Shown here: piece after piece, positions 49,481 through 61,934 of the stretch
Numbering within the stretch: the stretch's first letter is position 1
Layout of the letters: each line of letters starts with the position of its first letter
Made by a program: the position numbers and the translations under genes
Assembly (NCBI GenBank): GCA_024500155.1
Contig: CM044871.1
Span: forward strand, 82,816,402 to 82,880,401
Direction: 5' to 3'
Length of the DNA stretch: 64,000 bases
From: Chenopodium formosanum
Taxonomy: Eukaryota > Streptophyta > Magnoliopsida > Caryophyllales > Amaranthaceae
Notes under the pieces: generated by a model
What the model was told of the DNA's origin: nothing
What the model saw: only the letters and a program-made list of their open reading frames with translations
The model's database searches: none

Positions 49481-49864
49481 ACCTGTATTTACTCATTATT
49501 ACACCCTCACTCTCTTTTTTCTGCATTCTCTGATTTTTTTCACATGATTTGCTTCTAATGGTGTTTGATTTTGCTGTAAATTCAATGAAAACAGCAAATT
49601 GAATGTTTTAGAGAAGTATAAGAGTTTGATTTTGGTGGGTTTTTTGAGAACCCGGGTTTTGACCCGTTTTTGGTTCGTTCTGCTGTTTGGTTCATAGTTC
49701 ATACTCATTTCTGATTTTTCAAACTTAGGTTGGTAACTTGGTTTACTATTTCTGATTTTTTCAAGTTTTTGTTTTGACCATTATTACTCAAAAATCCCAT
49801 TTTTTTTCATTAGCACAATTTTGTTTTTTTTTTGTTAATTTTTATTTTATTTTATTTTTCAGAA

Positions 49865-52800
49865 ATGGGTTTGGAAGATATTGGAGATGGGCAAATGTTG
49901 GCACTCAGAATGATTTCAAGACACAAACGTTCAAAAAGGTAAGCTAAAATCTTCAATTTTGCATTATATTTAGTAATATTCTAGGTTTTTGGTTTATGGG
50001 TTTGCAATTTTTAGGTGTGAAGTCTTTGATTTGTCTAAGTAACTTTTATTTTGTGTTAGTGACACTTCATAAAAGGTAATGGATGGAAAGTATATTTGTG
50101 GACGACTATTCAGAGATAAAATCTTGGTTCATGCATTTGACCCGACCCAACCCGACCTGACCTTGCCTTATTGGGACTAAGGCTTTGGCAATGTTGTTGT
50201 GGGAATGTGGGTTAGTAATGAGTTGTTGAAGTGGGTGTTGCTACAAGTGAGTAATGGCACTGAAATTAGTGAGAGGAATTAAGACAGACAATATGAGATT
50301 GGAAGAATACTCATTAAATTCAAGTACTTGTCTTTCATGACCCCATTTAATTTCACTATCTACAATATGCCCTAATTAATTTGCCCCTGTTAGTCTGCTA
50401 CTAGCCTACTACCCTTTGGTTTGGTCCCCATTTAATTGCTGAGATTTTCATTTTTAGCAATCCTAAATAAAGATTCAGTACAAAAAAGGAAATTTTGTTA
50501 ATTAAGAATCAAATTTTAGAGATATGAGATGCTGGAAAAGCAGGTTGAGCTCACTAATTATGGATATTTACACTAATGGTTCTTGCTTAATTATTTTATC
50601 ACCATTTTAAAACCCTTTTACAATAATTTAAAAGGGTGTTTCATTAAATCAAAAAGGGTATTGTAAAGTAATTATCTTTTGCTTTATTATTATTTTTTTT
50701 GCTTTGAAAAAGGAATTCAAGAAATTGAGGAGAGAATATTTTGTATATTGTGTTTGTGAATGGGTTAAATTGTTGATATTAAAGAGTTTAATCATCTGGA
50801 ATTAAATTGAAGTTAATGTGCTTTCTAATTGTCAGCTTTCCGGATAAAAGAAGAGTTGAGAATGGTGATTCCCTTGAAGAGTCTCCTCGTCTAAAGTTGG
50901 TAAGCTCACCTTTTTTCTTTCTTTAGTTTCTCTTCTTTCCAGTTTGATTTTTTGATCCTTTCCATAATTTCTTTATGAAAAATAAATAAAGAAGCTTGGT
51001 ATATAATGCTTTAGTTTGGTTTATTATATACTGTTTATTTGACTATAAACTTTCATGAATCTTATCAGATTCCATTTTCATGGATTATGATGATAATGAT
51101 GTGCACTTTATGCCTTTTTTTCATGTTATTATTTCTTTTATGTAACTTTGGATATGGTTATCTTTTGATGTATCATACTACCAATGCTTGTATAAAGTGG
51201 TAATTTCTTTTTTCGAGCGTGCAAATTGTGAATTTCCCTATGTTTCTTCAGAAATAGCTGCCATATTAACTCAATAAATGGTTAGCGGCTTGATTAGTTT
51301 ACTTCAATGGGTGTTGTGTTCTTGTTTTACCACTTCTTATTTGATTTTGATGCTTTAATTTGATTGGATAACAGGATGTCGGACGACTTAAAGGCTCTGT
51401 TAAGGCTAAGAAACAGCAATCTCCAAGGGTTGAAACTCATTCACTGAAACAAGAGGTCAGAGCTCAGAAGTGAATTCTGCTTAAACTTTCTGCATTGAGG
51501 TCCCTTTTCTTCAATAATCCCTCTATCAGATTGTCGGTTACTTATTTTCTGTCTTGACATTGTTTGTAGATTCTACAACTCGAGAAAAGGTTGCAGGACC
51601 AATTCGCTGTTCGGCGTGCTTTAGAAAATGCATTAGGCTCTGGAGTGTCTTCCTATGAGAAAAATGAACCGTCTACAGTTCCAAAGGTAGGTACTACAAA
51701 TTATATGATAATCAAAAGGAAATTCTCTTTAAGTTTGATGTTTTTTTTGTAATTTTTCTTCACTCTATGCCTAATTGCCTATTACTTGGTTTCAGCCTGC
51801 AACAGATTTGATAAAGGAAATTGCAGTGCTAGAGTTGGAAGTTGGGTATCTGGAGCAGTACCTTCTGTCACTGTACAGAAAAGCTTTTGATCAGCAGGTG
51901 TCTACGGTATCTCCAAATGCTAAGGATCACCAAGCGTCATCAATTTCTCCGACTGTAAAGAATCAGAAAATATCCTCTACGTCTCCAACTGTCAAAGATC
52001 AAAGACTCAAGTCTCCTCCAGTTATTCCACGTCGACTTTTTGTAGATGAAGATGCAGCTGAAACTGCAACAAAGGTTGAACAATCAACATTTCAACCAGT
52101 TCCTAGGACGCTTTCTAACACATTCAAAGAAACCGGTGAAAGCAAGATACTTGACTCTAATGCTCATCGCTGCCACTCCTCTTTATCACATCGTACAGCA
52201 CACCCTACTAGGCCTTCTCCGGACTCTGTAGCTAAAGCTTTGCGTGCATGTCATTCTCAGCCATTGTCCATGTCTGAGGTAGCTCTTTCTGCCTTATGAC
52301 TGTCAATCAGAATGTACTTCCCAGTAGAATATAAGCTGAATTTCTATGAAGTTGGTGAACTTATTACTTGCAGCATTCTGCTTAGCTGTTCTCTGAATTA
52401 CATGAATTGAATTATTTAAAGAAACCTGATCCGTAAAAGGAGTAGTACTTATTTGTGCATAACATAATCATATGTTTCTTTGCGCAGTTTGCAGCCTCAA
52501 ATGTCATTAGCCTTGCTGAGCATCTTGGCACACGTATCTCAGACCATGTTCCAGAGACTCCTAACAGAATTTCAGAAGATATGGTGAAGTGCATGGCAGC
52601 CATATTTTGCAAGTTGGGAGAGTCACCTACAGCAAACAATGGCCTCTCATCACCCAATTCTTCGTCATCCTCGATGGGTGCATTTTCTCCTCAGTATCAA
52701 TGTGATGCATGGAGTCCAGGTTATGGAAAAGATTCATCTTTTGATGCGCGTCTGGATAATCCATTCAATGTGGACGGGCTTAAGGAGTTTAGTGGTCCTT

Positions 52801-54767
52801 ATAGTACTATGGTTGAGGTCCCATGTATATATAGAGAGAGCCAGAAATTGGGAGAAGTGGAACATATGTTACAGAATTTCAGGTTAGGCTTCCATGATAT
52901 GTATGCTACCCATTGCTAAGATGGGGAAACAGGGGAATATTTAAAGAATTGGACTTTACAACTCAAATGTTTCTAACTTGATTATGTTTATTTTTCTTAA
53001 TTAAGGTCACTCATTTGCCAATTACAAGAAGTAGATCCGAAGCAGTTGAAACATGAGGAGAAAGTTGCATTTTGGATTAATGTTCACAATGCTTTGGTGA
53101 TGCATGTAATGATCACACTTTCAGTACACTTGATTATTTAATTTTATTAACATTGACCTTTGTACACTGTATGACATTTTATGCTCTGTGCATGTAGGCA
53201 TTTCTAGCGTATGGAATTCCACAGAATAATGTGAAGAGAGTCTTCTTACTCTTGAAGGTAAAAGACAGTGAATAGAATTCTTTTGGATGGAGAAGCTGTA
53301 ACTTTTTGTTGTATTAATTTCTCTTGCATCTATGCAGGCTGCTTACAATGTTGGGGGTCATACTATAAGTGCTGACACCATTCAGAGCTCTATCCTGGGG
53401 TGTAGGATGTCTCGTCCAGGGCAGGTTCGTTCCTAGATTGGTTTTTGTTCCTGCATAAAGATGTCTGACATCTCATATTTTGAGCTGTCATTAAATAGTT
53501 GAACTAAGTGATGATGAGTGTGATTAGTTTTGCATCCTCTAAATCTTTGCTCCTTTGGAAAATAAGGGTTATGCAGGCAACTTATTTTAGACTAAAACTT
53601 GAATGCAGGGACCTTATTTGTTCCCATAGCAAGTTATAGCTGCAAGTTTCCCAAAATTTTCAGCTAAAAATTTCACATCTGAGCACAGTATTTTGATATT
53701 TTAATATCTTCAACAATTGTTAGTATTCTGCAAGTAGATTCTCAATTAATGGGTTCTGATTCTATGATGGAATGTGCTGCTTGAATGCATTTTTCGTTTC
53801 TTTACAATTAGCACTTACACAAATCATACAACAATTAAACTAGACCTAAAAACTGAAAGTAGTGTTGGAAAATCACTGATACTCGTCTGCATGTCCAAGT
53901 ATCATAGGTCGACCCTGTCATAGACTTCCCGGCCAAAAACTTTCAGAGGATTCATCCTTTTCTAGTTGCAGGAAAGAGTAAAGGTTTTTGGGGTAGTATA
54001 TTGGTTGGGCATTCTGTAAAACAAATACATTTTTTTCAAGTGTGTTTATCAGTTGATCGTTTCTTTTATTTTACACCCCTATCGTTCCTGTGTCAGCCTC
54101 AGCATGGACTATTTTGTTACAATCAGATTGTAATTTAGACTAGATTTTATCTATGCAATCTTAGTAGAGTATTCAATTTATTTTTCTCTTATTCGTGATT
54201 TTCCAGTGGCTACGCATGCTGCTTTCCCCTAGGACAAAATTCAAAACAGGAGATGCCCGCCAGGCTTATGCAATCGAGCATCCAGAACCCCTACTACACT
54301 TTTCACTATGTTCTGGAAGCCACTCTGATCCTGCGGTACATTACTTATCTCAAACCATTTTTTCATCTACTGCAGCACTCATTCTTTATGTTCCATTTAA
54401 CCAACTTATGAGTTATTATCTGAAAAAATTTACCTGTTTTTTCTTGTTTTGTAATTTATAGCTTCGTGTATATACCCCGAAAAGAGTTTTGCAAGATCTC
54501 GAATCTGCTAAAGATGAGTACATTCGTGCCACCTTTGGTGTACGCAAGGACCAAAAGGTTGTCCTGCCAAAGGTAGTGGAGGCATATGCCAAGGACACTG
54601 GCTTATGCTCAGCCGGTATCATTGAAATGATCCAACAATCACTCCCCGATCCACTAAAGAAGAGTCTTAAGAAGTGTCAATCTGGAAAATCTCGCAAGAG
54701 CATCATCGAATGGATGCCTCACAATTTCACCTTCCGCTACTTAATATCAAAAGAATTGGTAAAGTGA
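49865..54767 (+). CDS. MIP1-type leucine zipper / DUF547 protein, 11 exons
   Basis: Exons are 49865-49938, 50836-50899, 51375-51455, 51570-51686, 51796-52278, 52488-52882, 53006-53105, 53198-53257, 53338-53424, 54207-54335 and 54462-54767. All are GT-AG and in phase, giving 631 aa. Residues about 64-112 carry a leucine-zipper region of the ternary-complex-factor MIP1 type (LKQEILQLEKRLQDQF; ALENALGSG). The serine/threonine-rich middle has SPT(V/A)KDQ-like repeats. DUF547 occupies about 430-565 (KVAFWINVHNALVMH; AAYNVGGHTISA; HFSLCSGSHSDPA; YTPKRVLQDLE). The biochemical role of DUF547 is not established; some family members are linked to plant development. The leader seems spliced, with a TTTTTCAG acceptor at 49861-49862 just ahead of the ATG. 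Confidence 0.92.
50085..50200 (+). mobile_element. RTE-type LINE 3' tail in intron 1
   Basis: GGACGACTATTCAGAGATA, then TTCATGCATTTGACCCGACC and TTATTGGGACTAAGGCTTTG with a GTTGTTG end match the 3' region of the RTE copies at 11.2 and 58.6 kb. It is degenerate. Confidence 0.6.
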
Positions 54768-56733
54768 TATGTTTAATTGACAACCTTCTTATTCGTCGAT
54801 AGTACTAAATTAATTTTTTGGTTCTTAGTAGGAGATTTCATCCTGTTATTTTGTTCTTTGAGTATAAATTATGGTTTTGTACATAAGGAAAAGGAGATTA
54901 TTAGAGGGGGTAGTTTTAGGAAGTACAGAACAGAAAGTGGTAGCCTCCACTTTTGTAAATGTAGTGATTTTTATCTATTTATTTAGTTTGGAAATGAAAT
55001 TAATGTGTTCTTTATTAATTTTATATTTTAAGACATAAAATAATGAAATTTGTTTTTATCATTTGATATGAGATTTATTTGTCTGGTATTCCATGTGTCG
55101 TTATTCATCAGTAAGACAAAGATTGAGCATTGCTAGATTTAACAGGTCATGAAACAAGATTGATTGAAATCAGTGATTGATTTTCATGTGATTTGACTAG
55201 GTTTAACAAATAACAAGAAGACAAATGATCTTCAGTATTTTGGTTTGATTACTTGAACCTGCTTAAACTAGCTTGTCGATTAAGCCAAAGGCTAGAATTG
55301 TAGCGGTTGACAAAACTTAAGATATGGTGCTTTATCATGACCAGGATAGTGTTAAGAGTGAAAGAAAGTTGAGTTTGATTAGCTCCCATGACATACACAA
55401 CCTGAGCATGGCCTGAACACGACATGGCCGATATGACATACTGGACCTTTCAGCGTGTTTTACCACTCCCACCCTATGGGTGACCGGCCAAAGTGAGGAT
55501 TCGACGTGTTCATAAACAGTATCTGTAAAGCCGTGTTATCTCCATATACAATCTCCGGGAAATGATTTTGGCACACCTGTATGTGAGATCACAATTTTCT
55601 ATGTTCTTCTCACGTAGGGATGTGCCAAAATCAATTAGTAGTGTGCTAAAATTAATTTCCACAATCTCCATAAGTCCGAGTTAAATGTGATTATCCTCAG
55701 GTCCTCTACACTATGACCACTTTACCATCCACTACCTGATTAGAAATTAAAGTGACTTAGTACTATGGTAGAACAAATGAACACCAAAATTACATGTATG
55801 AACAATGAAAACAACTTGAAACCAAACCAAACCAAATCTATCATGGTCACCATATTCTACCAACCAACAAGGCAATATGGGCCCATTTACCATCCTCAAA
55901 TGAAAAAGAACAAAACTTTAGTTGACTTTAAACCTTACAAATTGTGGACTTAATACTTATTTACTGTTACACTCATTTAATTTGTCATCAATCAGACAAC
56001 AAAGTAGCACTTACCATCATTTACTTACTTTAAATTACTTTCTCTGAGTTTGTACTCATCACTCGTGGAAAATATTGTCTTCCATTTGTGGCTCAGTTTG
56101 GTTATGGGCCTCATGGTATATATTCTCCTTTGCCCTACTTTATCCTTTTCTAGATTTAGACAGTCAAACAAAAGTAGATTCTCCATCCAAAAGTATGTGA
56201 AAGACTTTTGATTCTTGTAGAAAGTGTGTATGTATATTCATTGAAGAGTGGTGTTGTTATGTTTGGAATCCAGCTTAGCTGCATGCCATGGTGGGGCTAA
56301 AAATCGCGGGCCGTAGAGTTAAAGGAACAATTAGCTTAATGTTAGTTGCTTAACTGTTAGACAATTAGCTAGACTTAAATGAGAATTACAATAGATAGTA
56401 TGTACGTATAAAAAAGTTTATATTACCATTTTATGTTATAAATGTGCAACATACTACAATTACAAACACTGTTGTACAATTACAAACCAACCCACACCAC
56501 ATTTTTAATACACATGCACATAAAAGAAAATTAAAGGCCTTAAGAAATGTAGATGGCCAACAATAGCACTAAGTAAGACATAGCAAGTTTTTGTCATCCT
56601 TAGTCAATTTATAATGCTTCAAAGTTTCATGGCACAAATATTCAGTGCCTTATTTTTTACAAATGTTCCTTTGGGGTAGTATTAACACGGCAGGAGGCCA
56701 GGCCGTAGAGGTGCACAATAATTCAAGGTTCAA
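54768..56733. other. Intergenic stretch between convergent genes
   Basis: 3' flanks of the DUF547 gene and of NIP5;1 meet here. One imperfect inverted repeat lies at 55558-55664 (GGAAATGATTTTGGCACA and TGTGCCAAAATCAATT with TGTGCTAAAATTAATTTCC). Nothing else is supported. Confidence 0.5.
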
Positions 56734-59700
56734 CTAGCGGCGAAAGCTTCTGATAGGGCGTGCTGGCTCAACCTCATGCTCCTGAAGCTGCACTAGCTTG
56801 TAGATTGCTGCTCCTCCAAGAGCACCAAGAGTTGGCGCTACCAAGTATATCCACACTTCTTTATAGTTTCCTGCTGCAACTGCCGGGCCAAGAGTCCTCA
56901 CAGGATTCATCGACGCACCACTTGATGGACTGCACCATTAAACAGAATTTATACTCAATTTCAGAAATTCACTCTTGTTTCTAAGAAAAGCATATGTTCA
57001 ATAATTCGCGTTGTCCTTATACTGTTCTGTTAACTAATCTGTTTATAAGTTGCACAAAAATTACATAGCTTTTCCTGCGTGCTACTTGCACCAATTGACT
57101 AAATCAATAATTGTGCAACAGAATCAATAGTTGTTAAAAAAAATGCATAAAAACTTACCCTGCAACAAGAATGTTCAGCATAACTGTGGCTCCAACTGCA
57201 ATACCAGCTAGTTCCCCAACCTGTTGCAACGTAAACCACGACTCATTAGAAGATTTCCTTACATTAGAACTCATGTGGCAAAAGATACCTAGATGGTGTA
57301 CTTAGCATCAGAAAGAAGTCTATTACTATAGCAAGACGTAAGATCAGATCATTTGCTACATTGATGAAATCTAGGCTTTGTTCTTCCCACCCTAAGGATA
57401 TATGTTTCCTACAAGTTAAACTAATTTCCAATTTCGCAGTTGGGCTACTAACGTTCAATCTACAGCTAAAATAAGTTCATATAAGTTCCGATAAGCTCCA
57501 ATGAGTTAAAATAAGTTCAGATAATGGTTTTGTGAGGGAAAGCAAATGAAGCCTTAACAGTATATGAAACTCTTTAACAATTACTTTTAATACTATCAAA
57601 ACAAATTTAAAACTTGTAATATTGTATATGATGGTAACTTACTGCTCGAGTGTCAGTAGCAACAGCAGTGACAACAAACATGAGGTTGAAGGTAATCAGG
57701 AATTCCAGGGCAAATGCTTGTCCAGTACCCACTGAAGGAACTGTAACTCCACCTGACATGAACGGGTGAAAGACACCCTTGAGGGCGAGAGAAGCCAGGA
57801 TTGAAGCAGCAACTTGAGCTGCAATATAGGCAGGAACTTGGACCCATGGGAAATGGCGAAGAGCTGCAAAGGCGATGGTGAGAGACGGGTTCAAGTGAGC
57901 TCCTGATATGTGACCTGTTGATAGAATTATGATCATGACTGCTAGTCCGGCGCAAGCAGCATTTCCTATCAATGTCTCTGCACCATTGTACTTCTCGTTT
58001 ACAATGGGACCAGCTGTTGCCGCGAAGATTAGGATGAAAGTTCCCACAAACTCTGCAACAAGCTGATTACACAAATGACCAAGATTTAGTAAATCTCTCT
58101 AGGAGAAATATAAGCCTATTATGCAAGAGGTTCAAGAAACTAACAACATATCGAGACCACGATGGAAACTCTAACCACTTGAGCTATCCCTTACTCTCAC
58201 ATTGAATAAGGCTTATAAATTGTAACATCCAATTCCCGAATGTAATTTTTTTTATTAACGCTTTTGGAACACTAGTTATAACAGCTAGTTTAAAGCCATT
58301 GACATTAATTTTCATGGGTGACATTGTATTCTCTAGAACACCAACATCATTAGTACTAAGTAAAAGACATTGTGACTTCATAATTCATACATTAAACACA
58401 CTTAACACTCGCGATAGACAACGAGGAAGTTAACAATATAGAAGATCTATTGTACCCTAATATAGTAATCCAGCAATGCATTATCATCTAAATTGCAATT
58501 ATAACATCTGATTTGACAGTGAATATTAGAAAAGTTAACAATTTCCTAATCAATCAATCAAAGCCTTAATCCCATAGGTGGAGTTGGCTATAACCAAATT
58601 TGATTATCCCACGTAGTCATTGACCAAAAGCTTCCTCCTTTTCCCCTACGATTTAATGTCTCATCCTCATGCAAATCCATATACTACATTTCCTTCTTAA
58701 CTCCTTCTAATCAAGTTATTTTCGATCTCCCTCTCCCTCGTCTAAACCCTCCATGGTCCCACTCTTCCAATTAATTTCTTAATGGATACTAATAATAATT
58801 AAGCAAGTATGAACAAGTTCCTCAAAGCAGTAATTAGCTGCACGTGCCAAACATTGGTTCTTTCAATTTTTTCAAGCCTTTCATTTCATCAAATTTAATT
58901 TTATGGGTAACCAAACAAGTACAGAAGTACTTAGTTTATGTACATTTATATATGAAGCCTAGAAAGCCGCCAATAAAGTTGCATATACATGTACGCTACA
59001 CAGTACCCACGTTACGTCACGCGGAACTAATTTAAATGCTAAGCATATAATCCTCACACCAAGTATTAGTTAAATAAGTCATCTGATTACCAAGAGAAAA
59101 TGCTTATCAAAGAATAATTCAACATTACGTTAGCTTAAATGATATAACAACTCCTATAATAACTACAAAAATTTGACATCTAGTGTTCAATCCTCTAATA
59201 CATGACAATCGATCTCTCCGTTGGATAATATAGTATCGATCCCATGGACCCATGATCAGTTGAATATGAAAGGAAAGCTCTAACCAGTTGAGCTATCCTG
59301 CACTATCTGCCTAGGAGTCTATTTTTATTTTTATACATTCGTATACTTATATGCAACGAAATAATATCGTAGTATCATTATTGTGGCTACTTGGCTGTCT
59401 CTTTCATCAACATTTGTTCACACCTTTTACCTCAACAATAGACAAATTATGCGAGTTCATGTGGTAGCTACTACCTAGCAGGCTAGCACAATGTTTAGAC
59501 ACAAAGCGCAAAAATCGGGTGACTTTACTTTATTTACTTAAAATAATTGGAACTCTGAATCTGGTGATAAAGATGATCAAATTGTAATTAAGGACATAAT
59601 TAAACACTAATATAGGTAGAATGTTAATTTTTATTAGTTCTTGCCACCTTTTCCTTTATAACTAGTATCAAGTACTAAACATGACACCATCAAAACTAAA

Positions 59701-60660
59701 ATTTTCACCGTTAAAAAATAGAATTATTTTTTTGCATTACTTACTACTTGTATAGTTGTATTATATATATTCATTATATGTATGGCTGTGAATGAGTCAT
59801 GGTTTTATTACTTGGTGATAATTGAGACGACTTTTTTCTATTAGTTGTAATAAACCGTCGGCCACAATCTTGATACATTATTGATTTTAAGTGTAATATT
59901 AAATCTTTAAGGTTAGACAACGAAAAGCGTCTAAATTTATCAATTTTATATCAAAATATAATTATTTTTTTCACTCTTATTCAATGAATTGATCGGAAAT
60001 TCAGAATCATACACCTATTCGCATTTCTTTCAAAAATATTGAAGGTGACATAAAAACTAAACAAAATTTTATATTGTTGTACCACCTCATTACTTAATTC
60101 TATTTAAATAATTTAGTTCAAGAATGAAAAAAAAAAGGAGATTTTTTTTTTTCATATTGATGAATTTATGTCATACGATCTTGGACTTATTACACTATAA
60201 AGATTACTATAATTATGAAATGCGAATCACTAAACCTCGTTCATCTTATGAAATTCAACGGAAGTCAAGTTTAAGTTTTAACAAAAAAAAAAAAAAAAAA
60301 AACCAAAATTATAATGCAAGCGATTTAACTCGTATATAATTTTTTTTTTTTTTTTTTTTTTACTACACTATGATTTCCAAAAAAAAATTGAAGAAAAAAA
60401 ACATAAGCCGTTAAAGTGGGGTCCGCAAAAGATACCTTTCGGGTGAGGGTGACGTCGGGAACTTTAAAATCAGTGAAGCAAGCTGGGCCCGACCCGAATC
60501 CCAACGGGCCATCCGGAAAACAGTTGCACCTTGGCATCGAAGATCGCTCGTACGACAGTGAGTCAACTCGCCGACTCGATATCAGCGGCGCCGGTGTTCC
60601 TTCCGGTGTCGGAGGCACCGATAACGACACTTCCGCCGGTGGCTCCGCTTGAGGGTTCAT
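56734..60660 (-). CDS. NIP5;1: NIP5;1-type aquaporin (boric acid channel), 4 exons
   Basis: Exons in transcript order are 60660-60436, 58062-57643, 57220-57159 and 56929-56734 (GT-AG, in phase), giving 300 aa. The N-terminus is proline-rich (SVPPTPEGTPAPL) with a cytosolic CFTDF...VTLTRK segment, followed by six membrane spans. The pore loops are GAHLNPSLTIAF (NPS instead of NPA) and GASMNPVRTLGP (NPV instead of NPA). The C-terminus is RPIRSFRR. This NPS/NPV pair and the N- and C-terminal sequences are those of NIP5;1, a plasma-membrane boric acid channel for root boron uptake. NIP6;1 keeps the first NPA, so it is less likely. Intron 1 is 2.4 kb and holds LINE and tRNA-like sequences. Confidence 0.93.
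58142..58193 (-). repeat. tRNA-like / SINE head in NIP5;1 intron 1
   Basis: Minus-strand GGGATAGCTCAAGTGGTTAG is an A-box-like tRNA head, followed by GTGGTCTCGATATG near the B-box position. There is no full cloverleaf. Confidence 0.5.
58551..58770 (-). mobile_element. 3' fragment of an RTE-type LINE in NIP5;1 intron 1
   Basis: Minus-strand frames keep parts corresponding to TWLEGV, YMDLHEDE and RRGKGGSFW. They end GCCAACTCCACCTATGGGAT and a TTGATTGATTG tail. It is the same family as the plus-strand copy at 10.94-11.3 kb. Confidence 0.75.
59230..59300 (-). repeat. Second tRNA-like / SINE head in NIP5;1 intron 1
   Basis: Minus-strand GGATAGCTCAACTGGTTAGA matches a tRNA A box closely. GGGATCGATACT lies about 45 nt downstream as a B-box-like site. 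It resembles the 58142-58193 segment. Confidence 0.5.
60280..60360. repeat. Facing A and T tracts in NIP5;1 intron 1
   Basis: An A run of about 20 and a T run of about 22, about 40 bp apart, close to the first exon. Confidence 0.6.
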
Positions 60661-60732
60661 AGTGTGTTTTTTTTTTGGTGGTTTTTTTTTTTTTTTGGGT
60701 GATGGGAAAACTAAAGGATTGTGGGTTTAAAT

Positions 60733-60738
60733 TTACAT
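60733..60738 (-). promoter_or_regulatory. AUGUAA minimum uORF (proximal)
   Basis: ATGTAA on the minus strand, 72 nt before the NIP5;1 start codon, sits in the context CCTTCAAATTATGTAA. In Arabidopsis NIP5;1 an AUG-stop in the leader stalls ribosomes when boron is high and triggers mRNA decay. The same element is expected to act here if it is in the mature leader. Confidence 0.8.
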
Positions 60739-60929
60739 AATTTGAAGGTTTTTATAAAATTTTGTTTAAGGCTTCGTGTGAAGGCTAGCCACCGCGAACA
60801 ACAATGAAAATAAGATAAAAGCGACTTAGAGCTAGATAGACATAATCATAATGTCAAGATGATAATCAAAACAAAAATATTTTTTTTGGGTTTTTTTTGG
60901 TAAGATCAAAGAGAAGATATAAGCTGAAG

Positions 60930-60935
60930 TTACAT
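60930..60935 (-). promoter_or_regulatory. AUGUAA minimum uORF (distal)
   Basis: A second ATGTAA with the same context CCTTCAAATTATGTAA lies 197 nt further upstream. A longer uORF, ATG-ATT-ATG-TCT-ATC-TAG, lies between the two copies. Whether a leader intron removes either copy cannot be told from sequence alone. Confidence 0.75.
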
Positions 60936-61259
60936 AATTTGAAGGATTTTTATTAAATTTGATTTACGGTGTATTAATTTTGAAAGATAGAGTAGCCAGG
61001 AAAACCTAAATCAAACCAAAAGTCGAAGAACGAGGATTATAATTTGATTGATGGGTGTAAAAACTCGAGCAAAACAAGCATGTAGATCGAAATAATGATC
61101 AATAAAGCTAAAGATTGAGGAAGCGAAGAGAGTGAGGGAGAGATGAAGAGAAGGAAGAAGTTGACGAGAAGTTGTAATAAGAAATGAAATGGGTTAGCAA
61201 AATGATGTGACTGGATGTTAAGGGTGAACCTCTCGTGTCTTTAAATCAATCAAAAAAGT

Positions 61260-61707
61260 GAGATGGATTCTTTCATTGTATTATTATTTTTGTTTAATTT
61301 AATGTAAACCTCCAATCTGGAAAGTCAATTGTAACACTCTCTTCTTTCCTCCCACCTTTCCTTGTTATCCTTGTATTAGTACGTACTAAGAGTATTGTTA
61401 TAATATTATATACACGTATATTATATTATTACGAGTTATGTGTCGATGACTAGTTGGTTTATTAGACAGGTTATTGTGTGTTTTATTCATTTGATTTTTA
61501 CTTATATAATAATGTATTCAACATAATATAAGATGCAAATAATATATATTCACCCGATTTCACTTATTACCAGAACAATGACTACATACTTAAATTAGAA
61601 TATTATATTTGAACTTATTATTACATTCACAAATGAAGTGTGAACTGTAAATATGGTAAACAAATTACAGCTTTCATAGGTAAAGTTGTAGGAATTATTT
61701 TTCGTTA
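61260..61707. other. Spacer upstream of NIP5;1, nothing recognised
   Basis: AT-rich sequence with no gene or repeat end supported. Confidence 0.35.
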
Positions 61708-61721
61708 ATGGTTGCGAAATA

Positions 61722-61920
61722 CCTAATGGTTGTTAGTGTAGTGGTGATTGAGATTGCACTTAATAGGGAAGGCTGTGTATTTGATTCAATCTCCTACAAC
61801 AACAATTGAAAGGGGACAGTAACCTAACCACATAGAATTTATTCCTGAATTCGGATTAGTCCAAAGAGTGAATCGGGTGGAACACCAGTATAAAATAAAA
61901 TAAAACTTCGTACATAGTAT
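61722..61920 (+). mobile_element. tRNA-derived SINE with perfect 14-bp target duplication
   Basis: The A-box-like TAGTGTAGTGGTGATTG and B-box-like TTTGATTCAATCTCC are followed by AGGGGACAGTAACC and GATTAGTCCAAAGAGTGAAT, then an A-rich end. ATGGTTGCGAAATA is present on both sides (61708-61721, 61921-61934). The body looks like SINEs known from Amaranthaceae, by memory. Confidence 0.85.
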
Positions 61921-61934
61921 ATGGTTGCGAAATA

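Larger units (their letters stand above)
60661..61260 (-). promoter_or_regulatory. NIP5;1 leader and promoter region
   Basis: The minus strand begins with pyrimidine-rich CTTCTTCCTTCTCTTCATC sequence (about 61165-61130), typical of plant leaders, and runs 500 nt to the ATG. It contains the two AUGUAA elements. A TTTAAA TATA-like site lies near 61240. The transcription start is not fixed. Confidence 0.5.

Noticed and set aside
60416..60652. Plus-strand frame opposite NIP5;1 exon 1
   Set aside because: It is the complement of a GC-rich coding exon that matches the NIP5;1 N-terminus and a proper donor site.
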